Shown here: in pieces, positions 7,461-14,901 of the stretch
How positions within the stretch are numbered: the stretch's first letter is position 1
Layout: every line of letters begins with the position of its first letter
NCBI GenBank assembly: GCA_036495095.1
Contig: DASXNK010000169.1
Span: 1-48,485 of the forward strand
Reading direction: 5' to 3'
DNA: 48,485 nucleotides
From: Candidatus Dormiibacterota bacterium
GTDB lineage: Bacteria > Chloroflexota > Dormibacteria > Aeolococcales > Aeolococcaceae
Notes under the pieces: model-generated
Seen by the model: only the letters and a program-made list of their open reading frames with translations
Database searches by the model: none
What the model was told of the DNA's origin: nothing
Made by a program: the position numbers and the translations under genes

Positions 7461-8027
7461 TCAGCGCAGCCGCAGCACCGCCATCCCGGCGCTGCCGCCG
7501 AGCAGCACCAGGACCACCAGCCCGGCCACCAGCGGGATCCCCACGCCCCGGCCCGAGCCGCCCCCGCCCCCGCCGCTGGCGGGGAGCGTCGCCGAGCCGC
7601 TCGTCGAGGTGACCGTCGAGGCCCCCGTGTCGCCGTTCGGGATGTCCGCCGGGAATGGGGTGTCGAGCGGGGTGGCGGTGGCGGTGGGCGCCGGCCGCGG
7701 GGTCGCGGTGGGAGGGATGCTCACCTGTCCCGCGGAGTTGGTGAAGCTGAACGTGGGCCCCGCCCGGGGGGTGTCGGTGGGCGCCCCGCAGTCGATCGGG
7801 AAGATCTCGATCAGGCGGCTGGGGCAGGCGAACCGATCGCTGGTGGTCGAGTGGGTGTGGGTGGTGTGGGTCCTGGTGGTCTTCTCGGCGACCACCTCGG
7901 TGCGCGCCACCGCCGCATGGGCCACCCCGGGACCGGAGGAGGGGCGCGCCGCCGGGCTGAGCACGAGCGCGAGCAGCCCGATGCCGAGCAGGGCGAGGGC
8001 GAGGGAGCAGCGCCGCGCAGCGCTCAC
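7461..8027 (-). CDS. Secreted surface protein with LPASG-type C-terminal sorting signal
   Basis: A 188-residue protein with a signal peptide (basic start, hydrophobic residues 8-25, Ala-x-Ala-like cleavage near 38), a His/Thr-rich stretch with alternating Thr-His near 52-62, two cysteines about 11 residues apart, a Pro/Thr/Ala-rich stalk, and a tail with Leu-Pro-Ala-Ser-Gly, a glycine linker, a hydrophobic helix of about 20 residues and a final Arg-Leu-Arg. That tail is the order of a sortase cell-wall sorting signal, with LPASG in place of LPXTG. A plain C-terminal membrane anchor is the alternative. The GTG overlaps the Nudix stop (GTGA). No function can be given to the exposed part. Confidence 0.65.
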   Translation of the reverse strand: MSAARRCSLALALLGIGLLALVLSPAARPSSGPGVAHAAVARTEVVAEKTTRTHTTHTHSTTSDRFACPSRLIEIFPIDCGAPTDTPRAGPTFSFTNSAGQVSIPPTATPRPAPTATATPLDTPFPADIPNGDTGASTVTSTSGSATLPASGGGGGGSGRGVGIPLVAGLVVLVLLGGSAGMAVLRLR

Positions 8028-8578
8028 GGAGCGGGGGCGACCTCGGCGCCGCGCTGCCACTCCCCGACGATCGCGCCGTGGGTGGCGAAGGCGAGCGGGG
8101 GGAGGGCGGCGACGGCGAAGCGCCGGACCTCCAGCACCTCCTCCGGGCAGGCCCGGGGGGTACCCGCGACGATGCGGCCGGCGTAGGCGACGATCACCAC
8201 CCCGGCGGTGACCAGGTTGGCGTGGTGGACGCCGACCAGCCGGTCGATCTCCACCTCGCAGCCGATCTCCTCGTGGCACTCGCGGGCGGCGGCGGCGCGG
8301 GGGTGCTCGTCGTAGTCGACGTATCCGCCCGGCAGCGCCCACTCCCCGCGCCGCGGCTCGATGCCGCGCCGGATCAGCCAGAGCGCCTCCGGCCCGTCGC
8401 TGAGCACCGCCACCGCCACCACCTTGGGGTCCCGGAACGCGATGAAGTCGCAGGCGCCGCAGGCCGGGAGCAGCTTCCCCTCGACCTCGCGCTCCGCCAG
8501 CTCGGTTGCGCAGCGCGGGCAGAAGCGTGCGGCGAGGGCGCTCGACGCCGGCCGCGGCTGGCTGGTCGGTTCCGGCAT
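8024..8578 (-). CDS. Nudix hydrolase with N-terminal zinc ribbon
   Basis: A 184-residue protein. Residues about 20-45 hold two Cys-x-x-Cys pairs (Cys-Pro-Arg-Cys and Cys-Gly-Ala-Cys), a zinc ribbon. The Nudix box follows: Gly-Gly-x5-Glu-x7-Arg-Glu-x-x-Glu-Glu-x-Gly, complete with the metal-binding glutamates. The pairing of a zinc ribbon with a Nudix domain is typical of the NudC/ADP-ribose-pyrophosphatase-like group that hydrolyses nucleoside diphosphate derivatives. Start choice: the ATG at 8576-8578 has GATAAT seven bases upstream and no ribosome site, which fits a leaderless message. An ATG nine bases further upstream lies inside that box, so it is less likely. Confidence 0.85.
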   Translation of the reverse strand: MPEPTSQPRPASSALAARFCPRCATELAEREVEGKLLPACGACDFIAFRDPKVVAVAVLSDGPEALWLIRRGIEPRRGEWALPGGYVDYDEHPRAAAARECHEEIGCEVEIDRLVGVHHANLVTAGVVIVAYAGRIVAGTPRACPEEVLEVRRFAVAALPPLAFATHGAIVGEWQRGAEVAPAP

Positions 8579-8585
8579 GAGCGCC

Positions 8586-8591
8586 ATTATC
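8586..8591 (-). promoter_or_regulatory. -10 box (GATAAT) before the Nudix gene
   Basis: Read leftward, GATAAT lies seven bases before the chosen ATG, with no Shine-Dalgarno sequence between them. This suggests a leaderless transcript covering the Nudix and surface-protein genes. Confidence 0.4.
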
Positions 8592-8640
8592 TGCCCGTGC
8601 ACGCGCCGCCCGGTCGGCGCCGATGGTGGGATCGCGCCGG

Positions 8641-9171
8641 TCAGCCGGTGGGCAGCCTGGCCTCGACGGCCACCTCGATGGCGTCGGCGACCTTGAGGGC
8701 GCCGAGCATCGCGCTGAACGGCTTGATGCCGAAGTCGGTCTGGCGGAGGCTCAGCCGGCCAGAGACCCGGTCACCGTCCTGGCCGAGCTCGATGCGCACC
8801 GGCCGGGTGGTCCCGTTGATGGTGAGATCGCCGCTGACCGTGAACCTCCCGTCCCCCGAGCTCTCGATCGAGGTCGACGTGAAGCTGATGCTCCCGTTGG
8901 GGAGGATCTTCTGGGCGATGTTCTTCTTGATGTCGGCGCGGTCCTTGTCGCTGAGCGGGGTCGCCCCACCGTGTCCCTCGACGACCTCGAGGGAATGGCC
9001 GTCCACGGTTGCGGTGACGCTCGACCGTGTGATGTCGTCGGGGTCGAGATTGACCTCGGCGCTCCACGAGGTGGGCTCCAGGGTGAGGTCGTGCCCCACC
9101 CGGGCCGCCATGCCCTCGCGCTTGGTGTAGACCTTGATGCTCCCGTCGCCGGGTCCGAGGGTGATAGCCAT
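8641..9171 (-). CDS. YceI-family lipid-binding-like protein
   Basis: A 176-residue protein of the YceI family, lipocalin-like beta barrels that in solved members bind polyisoprenoid chains. Characteristic are the early Gly-His-Asp-Leu-Thr segment near residue 27, a Ser-Ile-Ser-Phe-Thr-Ser-Thr strand near residue 95 and the Gly-Asp-Leu-Thr-Ile-Asn-Gly-Thr-Thr-Arg-Pro segment near 115-125. Unlike many Gram-negative members it has no signal peptide, so it is probably cytoplasmic. TAGCAT stands eight bases before the ATG with no ribosome site. The ligand is not known. Confidence 0.85.
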   Translation of the reverse strand: MAITLGPGDGSIKVYTKREGMAARVGHDLTLEPTSWSAEVNLDPDDITRSSVTATVDGHSLEVVEGHGGATPLSDKDRADIKKNIAQKILPNGSISFTSTSIESSGDGRFTVSGDLTINGTTRPVRIELGQDGDRVSGRLSLRQTDFGIKPFSAMLGALKVADAIEVAVEARLPTG

Positions 9172-9179
9172 GGGGCGGA

Positions 9180-9185
9180 ATGCTA
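9180..9185 (-). promoter_or_regulatory. TANNNT -10 box before the YceI gene
   Basis: Read leftward, TAGCAT lies eight bases before the ATG of the YceI gene with no ribosome-binding sequence between. Confidence 0.4.
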
Positions 9186-9226
9186 CGCGGTCCCCACTAG
9201 CGGCAGGTCGTCCTTAGTGGCAACGG

Positions 9227-9973
9227 TCAGCGCCCGGACGCGAAGATGAGAGACACGCCGATCACGTTGAAGACGGCGTGGATGATCATGCCGGGAAGCA
9301 GGCTTCCGCTGCGCTCGTAGACCAGTGCGAGGAGGCAGCCGAGCACGAAGATCGGGATCAGCAGCGCCAGCTCGGCGTGGGCGGCGGAGAACACCAGCGC
9401 GCTCAGCGTCACCGCCGCCCAGAGCGGCACCCGGCGGCGCAGCCATCCGTAGAGGAACCCGCGGAAGAAGGTCTCCTCGGCCACCGGGGCGATCACCGAG
9501 ACCGCGACCACGGCGAGCAGCCGGTAGTGGCCGAAGGCGTCGCGGACCGCCTGCGGCTGGCCGTTGTGGGCCTGGGGGAAGAGCTGGCTGCCGACCACTC
9601 CGGCGAGCACCACCAGCACGTACGCCGCCAGCGCGAGGGGGAGGGCGAGGAGCAGCCAGCGGGTCGACACCGGCCGCCACCCCAGGGTGCTCAGCGGCGC
9701 CCGGCGGCGCCCGGTCACCAGCAGCAGCACCGCGCCGACCACGCCCGCGTACAGCGAGAGGCTGGACAGGAACCTGCTGATCGCGGTGCGCAGCTCCGGG
9801 TCGTGCTGCGGCAGCAGCGGGAGGGTCACAGCGGCGAGACCGAGGGTGATCGCCCCGACCAGCACGACGGCGATGGGGAGGCTGAGCAGCACGTCGGTCC
9901 AGTCCCACGGACTGAGCTCGCGCCCCGCGTCCGCACCCGCCTCCGGCCGGCTCTCGACGCCGGTGCCGCTCAC
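9227..9973 (-). CDS. CPBP-family intramembrane metalloprotease
   Basis: A 248-residue membrane protein with about seven hydrophobic segments. The three ABI/CPBP motifs are present in order: Glu-Glu-x-x-x-Arg near residue 163, Phe-x-x-x-His near residue 195, and His-x-x-x-Asn near 232. The acidic pair and histidines form the zinc-type active site of this Rce1-related family. The GTG at 9971-9973 overlaps the TGA of the upstream solute-binding protein gene, and an upstream GTG would lie deep inside that gene, so the overlap start is preferred. Pairing with a solute-binding lipoprotein suggests shared transcription; a functional link is not evident. Confidence 0.8.
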   Translation of the reverse strand: MSGTGVESRPEAGADAGRELSPWDWTDVLLSLPIAVVLVGAITLGLAAVTLPLLPQHDPELRTAISRFLSSLSLYAGVVGAVLLLVTGRRRAPLSTLGWRPVSTRWLLLALPLALAAYVLVVLAGVVGSQLFPQAHNGQPQAVRDAFGHYRLLAVVAVSVIAPVAEETFFRGFLYGWLRRRVPLWAAVTLSALVFSAAHAELALLIPIFVLGCLLALVYERSGSLLPGMIIHAVFNVIGVSLIFASGR

Positions 9974-11904
9974 CCCTGGCACCGCCCACCGGTGCAGTAC
10001 CAGTCGTACATGTTGAAGGTCCACACCCGGTCGTTCCGCTGCAGCCCGTGGAGGCGCACGGTGTGGCTGTTCACCACCACCTGCTGGTACAGCGGCAGCT
10101 CGGGGAGGTCGTGGGCGAGCTGGCGCTCCACCTGCCGGTAGGCGAGCGCCCGCCGCGCCAGGTCGACGCTGGACCGCCCCTCGTCGAAGCCGCGGTCGAC
10201 CTCGGGGTTGTCCTCACCGGTGGCGTCCTGGCCCTGACCGCGGTTCGCGGCCGAGGGCACCTGGCTCTCGGCGGGGCAGGCGCCGCGGCAGTCGGAGTGG
10301 TACACGGAGTACCAGCCGTCGGGCTCGGGCGAGCCGGTGTAGCCGTACATCGCCAGGTCGAACTGGTGGCTGTAGAGCACACTGCCGTCGCTGAAGGAGC
10401 CGAAGAGCCGGCCCGCCTTCAGGGTGCTGAGGTTGGTGAAGATGCCCACCTTCTCGAGGTCGGACTGCACCGCCACCTGGGCCTGCTGCCGGGCGGTGTT
10501 GCCGGAGGTGGTGACGAAGTCGAGGTCGATGCAGTGACCGGCCGCGTCGGCGCGGCCGCGGCCGTCGTGGCAGGCGGGGCTGAGCCGGTAGCCGGCCTCG
10601 TCGAGGAGGCGCCGGGCCGCCGCCGGGTCGTACCCCGTGGTCGGGATCGACGGGTCGCGGATGAACTCCTCGCCGAGGTAGATCCACGAGTCCTGCGGCA
10701 CCACCGTCTGACCCTGGGCGATGGTCCTGACGATCTGCTCCCGGTCGATCGCCCGCAGCATCGCCTGGCGCACCCGCAGGTCCGCGGTCACCGGGTTGAC
10801 CCGTGCCTGCGGCCCGCACAGCCCCCGGGCCGCGGCGCACATGTTGACGTCGATCTTCTCCGCCCCGGACTCGGGGATCGTCTGCACCGCCAGCCTCCCC
10901 TGCCTGACGGCGTCCTGGAGGTCGCGGAGGAGGGCGAGCCGGTAGTCCATGCCGAAGTCGATCTCGCCGGCGCGGGCCTGGTCGAGCTGCGACTTCACGT
11001 CGGAGACGAACTTGAAGATCACCCGGTCGAGGTGGGGCTGATGCCTGCGGTCCCAGTAGCGGCGGTTGCGCACCAGGGTGATCGACCTGGCGGGCTCGTA
11101 CCTCTCGAGGACGTAGGGCCCGGTGCCGACGATGATCCGGTCGAGGGTGTCGGTGCCGCGGTAGGCGTCGGGCGCGCCCGTCCCCCTGGTCAGGTCGACG
11201 GTCTGCGGCGTCTTCTCGAGGTCGGTGTTGCCCCGGAACGCGTTCTCCAGCTGCGTCGCCGGCATGATCCCGTAGACCCCCGAGCCCAGCGACAGGTAGG
11301 CCCCGTACTGGGTCTTGAAGCTGAGCGTCGCCTGGGTGGCGGTGTCCTCGCGGCAGTCGACGACCTGGTCGGGACCGGCGGTGCTGAGCACCGCGGTGGG
11401 GTTCCGGTCCCGGTAGCGGAGCCAGAAGAACTGGATGGTGGCGCAGACGTCGTGGGCGCCGAAGCGGCTGCCGTCGTGCCAGAGCACGTCGTTGCGGAGC
11501 TTCCAGGTGACGCACATCGCCGGGACCATCCGGGCGCCGCCGGCGCCGACCGCCGGGCAACCCGAGGTGCGCACGTCGCCGTTGGCGGTGGTGGGCACCT
11601 CGGTGGCGAGCATCGGGCGCCAGAAGTCGGCGAGGCTGCGCGCGTTCGCGGTCTCCTCCAGCGGCCGGTACCAGAGCAGGCCCTCGGCGATCGGGGCGTC
11701 GACGGCGACCGAGAAGAGCATGCTGTCGACGATCCCGGCGGCGAGGAAGGAGGTGGGCTCCTGGACCACGCCGACGGTCATCGTGCCGCCCTGGTTGGCG
11801 GGGTCCCTGGCGTCGCCGGTGGGCGAGGTCGCCGAGGGTGCGCCTCCGCCACAGGCCGCCAGCAGCAACAGCGCCGCCAGCAGCAGCCTGAGCGCGGACC
11901 CCAT
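9970..11904 (-). CDS. ABC transporter solute-binding lipoprotein, family 5 (peptide/nickel type)
   Basis: A 644-residue secreted lipoprotein: signal peptide with lipobox Leu-Ala-Ala-Cys at about residues 14-17, then an SBP_bac_5 domain. Typical features are the Met-Thr-Val-Gly-Val-Val-Gln-Glu-Pro-Thr start of the mature fold, the Thr-Trp-Lys-Leu-Arg-x-x-Val-x-Trp-His-Asp-Gly block near 138-150 and the Arg-Gln-Ala-Met-Leu-Arg-Ala-Ile-Asp-Arg helix near 412. Family members bind oligopeptides, opines or metal chelates. At 644 residues it is longer than usual because of cysteine-containing insertions (four to six extra cysteines). No permease or ATPase gene adjoins it. The ATG at 11902-11904 has a strong AGGAGG site. 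Confidence 0.85.
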   Translation of the reverse strand: MGSALRLLLAALLLLAACGGGAPSATSPTGDARDPANQGGTMTVGVVQEPTSFLAAGIVDSMLFSVAVDAPIAEGLLWYRPLEETANARSLADFWRPMLATEVPTTANGDVRTSGCPAVGAGGARMVPAMCVTWKLRNDVLWHDGSRFGAHDVCATIQFFWLRYRDRNPTAVLSTAGPDQVVDCREDTATQATLSFKTQYGAYLSLGSGVYGIMPATQLENAFRGNTDLEKTPQTVDLTRGTGAPDAYRGTDTLDRIIVGTGPYVLERYEPARSITLVRNRRYWDRRHQPHLDRVIFKFVSDVKSQLDQARAGEIDFGMDYRLALLRDLQDAVRQGRLAVQTIPESGAEKIDVNMCAAARGLCGPQARVNPVTADLRVRQAMLRAIDREQIVRTIAQGQTVVPQDSWIYLGEEFIRDPSIPTTGYDPAAARRLLDEAGYRLSPACHDGRGRADAAGHCIDLDFVTTSGNTARQQAQVAVQSDLEKVGIFTNLSTLKAGRLFGSFSDGSVLYSHQFDLAMYGYTGSPEPDGWYSVYHSDCRGACPAESQVPSAANRGQGQDATGEDNPEVDRGFDEGRSSVDLARRALAYRQVERQLAHDLPELPLYQQVVVNSHTVRLHGLQRNDRVWTFNMYDWYCTGGRCQG

Positions 11905-11916
11905 GTCTCCTCCTCT

Positions 11917-11932
11917 CAGCGCGGAGGCGCTG
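11917..11932 (-). other. Hairpin just upstream of the solute-binding protein ribosome site
   Basis: Read leftward, CAGCGC and GCGCTG form a perfect 6-base-pair stem around a CTCC loop. The stem ends only a few bases before the AGGAGG site, and the CTCC loop is complementary to GGAG, so it could mask the site. Function is inference. Confidence 0.3.
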
Positions 11933-12022
11933 GATGATCGGCGGGCCTCCCCCCAGCCATCGGCCGCCTCGTCGCCGGCAGCCCTTCCCCTGGCGCCGAG
12001 TGTAGCCACCGGCAGGTGCTGC

Positions 12023-12028
12023 TATAAC
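12023..12028 (+). promoter_or_regulatory. -10 box (TATAAC), leaderless gcvT start
   Basis: TATAAC is near the consensus -10 hexamer and lies eight bases before the gcvT ATG. No Shine-Dalgarno sequence is present, so the message probably starts at or next to the ATG. Confidence 0.5.
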
Positions 12029-12036
12029 CAGCGGCC

Positions 12037-13128
12037 ATGGCGCAGCGCACCGCCCTCTTCGACCGCCATGTCGCCCTGGGAGCGCGCATGGTCGAGTTCG
12101 GTGGCTACGAGATGCCGCTGCAGTACGGCGGGATCCGCGACGAGCACCTCGCCGTCCGCGGGCGCGCCGGCGTCTTCGACATCTCCCACATGGGCGAGGT
12201 GCTGATCACCGGCCCCGGGGCCGAGGCGTCGGTGCAGCGCCTGGTCGCCAACGACGTGTCGCGGCTGGCGCCGGGCGCCGCCCTCTACGGGGTGATGTGC
12301 ACCGAGGAGGGGGGCATCGTCGACGACGTCATCGTCTACCGCGAGCTCCGCGACCGGGGATTCATGGTGGTGGTCAACGCCGGCACCCGCCACAAGGACG
12401 TGGCCTGGATGCGCGACCACCTCGGCCCCGACACCGAGCTCGCCGACCTCAGCGACGAGCTCGCGCTGATCGCGGTGCAGGGTCCGCGCGCCCTCGACAT
12501 CGTAGCTCCGCTCTGCGAGGCGGAGGTGGCCTCGCTGCGGCCCTTCCACTCCACCGGCAGCCGGGTCGCCGGCATCGACAGCGACACCTCGGTGGTGTCG
12601 CGCACCGGGTACACCGGCGAGGACGGGGTCGAGATCTACATCGACGCCACCCACGCCGGCGAGCTCTGGGACGCGCTCCTCGACGCCGGCCGCGACCTCG
12701 GCCTGCTGCCCGCGGGCCTCGGCGCCCGCGACACCCTGCGGCTCGAGGCCGGGCTGCGCCTCTACGGCCAGGACATGGACGAGACCGTCGACCCCTTCAG
12801 CGCCGGGCTGGGCTGGACGGTCAAGCTCGCCAAGGGCGACTTCTGCGGCTCCGACGCGCTCCGGCGCATCGCCGAGCAGGGTCCGCCGCGGCGCACCGTG
12901 GGGCTGCGCCTCGAGGGCCGGAGCATCGCCCGCCACGGCCAGCCCGTCCTCGACGCCGGCCGGCAGGTGGGCGAGGTCAGCAGCGGCAGCTACTCCTTCA
13001 CCCTCGGCTCCGGCATCGCCACCGCGCTGGTCGAGCCCGACGCCGCCGGCCGCGAGCGTCTCGACGTCGACATCCGCGGGACGGTGGCGAGCGCCGCCGT
13101 GGTCCCCCCTGCCTTCTACAAACGCTGA
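12037..13128 (+). CDS. gcvT: Glycine cleavage system aminomethyltransferase (T protein)
   Basis: A 363-residue T protein that transfers the methylene group from lipoyl-bound aminomethyl on GcvH to tetrahydrofolate, releasing ammonia. Features: Phe-Gly-Gly-Tyr-Glu-Met-Pro near residue 22, Gly-Val-Phe-Asp-Ile-Ser-His-Met-Gly-Glu near 45-54, Tyr-Thr-Gly-Glu-Asp-Gly-x-Glu near 193-200, Ala-Arg-Asp-x-Leu-Arg-Leu-Glu-Ala-Gly near 230-240, and a C-terminal domain starting with the usual Val-Gly-Leu-Arg-Leu-Glu. It is followed by gcvH after 22 bases. gcvP is not in the window, so the P protein must be elsewhere. Confidence 0.92.
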   Translation: MAQRTALFDRHVALGARMVEFGGYEMPLQYGGIRDEHLAVRGRAGVFDISHMGEVLITGPGAEASVQRLVANDVSRLAPGAALYGVMCTEEGGIVDDVIVYRELRDRGFMVVVNAGTRHKDVAWMRDHLGPDTELADLSDELALIAVQGPRALDIVAPLCEAEVASLRPFHSTGSRVAGIDSDTSVVSRTGYTGEDGVEIYIDATHAGELWDALLDAGRDLGLLPAGLGARDTLRLEAGLRLYGQDMDETVDPFSAGLGWTVKLAKGDFCGSDALRRIAEQGPPRRTVGLRLEGRSIARHGQPVLDAGRQVGEVSSGSYSFTLGSGIATALVEPDAAGRERLDVDIRGTVASAAVVPPAFYKR

Positions 13129-13150
13129 AGCGAACGAGGAGCCGATCGCC

Positions 13151-13537
13151 GTGCCCGACCTGAGCGCCTTCCGGTTCACCGCGACCCACGAGTGGGTGGA
13201 GACTGTCGACGGCGGCGCCCGCGTGGGCGTCACCGACTTCGCCCAGGCCCAGCTCGGCGACGTCATCTTCCTCGAGCTGCCCGAGCTGGGCACCACCCTG
13301 AAGCCCGGCGACCGGTTCGGCGTGGTCGAGTCGGTGAAGGCCGCGAGCGACCTCTACTCGCCGGTGGGAGGTCGCGTCGCCGAGGTCAACGACGCCCTCG
13401 GCGACGCCCCCGAGCGGGTCAACCAGGACCCCTACGGCGGGGGCTGGCTGATGCGCCTGGAGGACGTCGACGAGGACGGTGCGAAGCTGCTCGACGGTGC
13501 CGAGTACGCGAGGCTGACCGAGGCCGAGGCGCACTAG
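13151..13537 (+). CDS. gcvH: Glycine cleavage system H protein
   Basis: A 128-residue lipoyl carrier protein that shuttles the aminomethyl group between the P, T and L proteins. The lipoylation lysine is Lys63 in Glu-Ser-Val-Lys-Ala-Ala-Ser-Asp, in its normal place, and the opening Thr-His-Glu-Trp-Val-Glu motif and closing Gly-Gly-Trp-Leu-Met-Arg segment are present. Length is normal for the family. The GTG at 13151 has GAGGAG upstream. It is probably co-transcribed with gcvT and ends 31 bases from the convergent S53 peptidase gene. Confidence 0.93.
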   Translation: MPDLSAFRFTATHEWVETVDGGARVGVTDFAQAQLGDVIFLELPELGTTLKPGDRFGVVESVKAASDLYSPVGGRVAEVNDALGDAPERVNQDPYGGGWLMRLEDVDEDGAKLLDGAEYARLTEAEAH

Positions 13538-13568
13538 CCTCGACCCTGGGCGCAGCGTGCGACGGAGG

Positions 13569-14651
13569 TCAGAACGCCCCCGTGCCCGCCGGCGTGCCCA
13601 GGCCCGCGGGCGGGGTGTAGCCGCCGGCGACCGGGTTCAGCCGGTCGGTGTGGGCGTACGGATAGGAGCCCCCGACCACGGCCACGGTGTTGCCCGCGAG
13701 GGCGTACACGCCGGCGATGAAGGCGGTGGCGGCGCTGGTGCCGCCCGCCAGCACCCAGCCGGGACCCTGGTAGCTGTCGTACATGGCGACGCCGGTGGCG
13801 GGATCGGCGACCGCCGAGACGTCGGCGATGGTGCGCCGGGCGCAGCCCGGGTCGTGCTGCCAGGAGGGCTTCGGCTCGAAGCGGCTGCAGCCGCTGCTGG
13901 CGCCGGTCCACGGCGCCTCCGACCAGCCCCGGGAGCTGGCGTCGCGTCGCAGGGTGGTGCCCCCGACCGCGGTGACGTGGGGCGAGGCCGCCGGGTAGCC
14001 GGTGCCGTACCCGCCGTCGCCCGAGGCCGCGGTCACCGCGATGCCGGGGTGGTGGTAGAAGCCGTCCCACTGGGTCTCCATCGCGCTCTCGGCGACCCCG
14101 TAGCTGTTGCCGATGGCGGCGACCTGGGGGAGCGAGGCGGCGGTGTTCACGGCCGCACCGAGCTCCGGGATGCCGGCGCCGTCGGCCTCGACCAGGGCGA
14201 TCCGGCAGTCCGGGCAGGCCGCCGAGAGCATGTCGAGGTCGAGCGAGATCTCGCGCGACCAGGCGATGTCGGGCCGCGGGGAGCGGCTGCCGCCGCGGGC
14301 GTCGAGCTTGCGGAAGCAGCCGTTGGCGGTGGTGCACGGGGGCAGCCCGAACTGCGACCGGTAGACGGCCAGGTCGGACTCGGCGCTGGGGTCGTCGAAG
14401 GCGTCGACGAGGGCGACCAGCCGTCCCTGGCCCGCGGTGCCGTCGAGGCCATATGCGGAGCGCAGCTCGGCGGGACCGTAGCCGCGGATCCCTGGCGTCC
14501 CCGGCACGCCGGGGTGGCCGGGCACGATCACGATCATCGGCCGGGCCACCGCCGCGAGCGGCGCCGGGGGCGCGCCGGCGCCGCCGGGCACGGCGAGCAG
14601 CGCGGTGACCGCCAGCATGACGGCGACCTCCGGTCCCCTCCTCACCCTCAT
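13569..14651 (-). CDS. Secreted S53 (sedolisin-type) serine peptidase lacking a large prodomain
   Basis: A 360-residue protein with a signal peptide (basic start, hydrophobic residues 9-25) and a sedolisin-like catalytic domain. The expected catalytic set is visible: Glu134 and Asp138 in Glu-Ile-Ser-Leu-Asp, the oxyanion Asp212 in Ser-Gly-Asp-Gly-Gly-Tyr-Gly, and Ser306 in Gly-Gly-Thr-Ser-Ala-Ala. The usual prodomain of about 150-200 residues is missing; only about 35 residues separate the signal peptide from the Gly-Tyr-Gly-Pro-Ala-Glu-Leu start of the mature domain. Six to seven cysteines could form disulfides. The ATG at 14649-14651 was chosen; TACCCT lies six bases before it. A GTG 21 bases further upstream is possible. 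Confidence 0.8.
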   Translation of the reverse strand: MRVRRGPEVAVMLAVTALLAVPGGAGAPPAPLAAVARPMIVIVPGHPGVPGTPGIRGYGPAELRSAYGLDGTAGQGRLVALVDAFDDPSAESDLAVYRSQFGLPPCTTANGCFRKLDARGGSRSPRPDIAWSREISLDLDMLSAACPDCRIALVEADGAGIPELGAAVNTAASLPQVAAIGNSYGVAESAMETQWDGFYHHPGIAVTAASGDGGYGTGYPAASPHVTAVGGTTLRRDASSRGWSEAPWTGASSGCSRFEPKPSWQHDPGCARRTIADVSAVADPATGVAMYDSYQGPGWVLAGGTSAATAFIAGVYALAGNTVAVVGGSYPYAHTDRLNPVAGGYTPPAGLGTPAGTGAF

Positions 14652-14657
14652 GCCGGG

Positions 14658-14663
14658 AGGGTA
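14658..14663 (-). promoter_or_regulatory. TANNNT -10 box before the S53 peptidase
   Basis: Read leftward, TACCCT inside CCGCTACCCT lies six bases before the chosen ATG. The same ten-base string precedes the gene at 6099. Confidence 0.35.
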
Positions 14664-14763
14664 GCGGATCACGGCGATCGAATCGGCCAGTCAATTCGAA
14701 CGCGCCGACGGAGGCGCACCGGGGACGTGCTCCGGTAGGATCGGGTGCGCCCCTCGCCGCGCG

Positions 14764-14901
14764 GGCAAGCCGGTCGGAGTCCGGCGCAGTCGCGCTACTG
14801 TGGCCGCCCCCGAGACCCCGGGTCTCGAGACAAGTGCGGAAGCCAGAAAACCGCCGGTGCAGGGCCAACTCGCGGACCTCCGCGCTTCGAGGAAGAGTTG
14901 G
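14764..14901 (+). promoter_or_regulatory. Adenosylcobalamin riboswitch 1, with translational expression platform
   Basis: The core contains AAGCCGGTCGGAGTCCGGC then GCAGTCGCGCTACTGTGG, matching the conserved P5 hairpin and B12 box of cobalamin riboswitches, and later GAAGCCAGAAAACC, the usual 3' core element. Downstream, CCAACTC (14865-14871) can pair with GAGTTGG (14895-14901), enclosing CCTC (14877-14880), which can pair with GAGG (14889-14892) of the cobO ribosome site. Pairing of this kind would hide both ribosome site and TTG start when B12 is bound. The 5' limit is approximate because the upstream P1-P3 part is variable. It directly precedes cobO and heads the corrin operon. Confidence 0.88.

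Noticed and set aside
7500-7760. Pro/Thr/Ala and Gly runs as a DNA repeat or CRISPR-like array
   Set aside because: The repeats are codon-level runs within one reading frame, with no regular unit length or spacers.
9194-9220. CCACTA/TAGTGG inverted repeat with a 15-base loop as a terminator
   Set aside because: The stem is short, the loop is long and there is no T-run; it may be chance.
9970-11904. Solute-binding lipoprotein as the nickel importer for the hydrogenase
   Set aside because: Family 5 includes nickel binders, but this one is 32 kb from the hyp genes, lacks permease neighbours and shows no specific nickel-site evidence.
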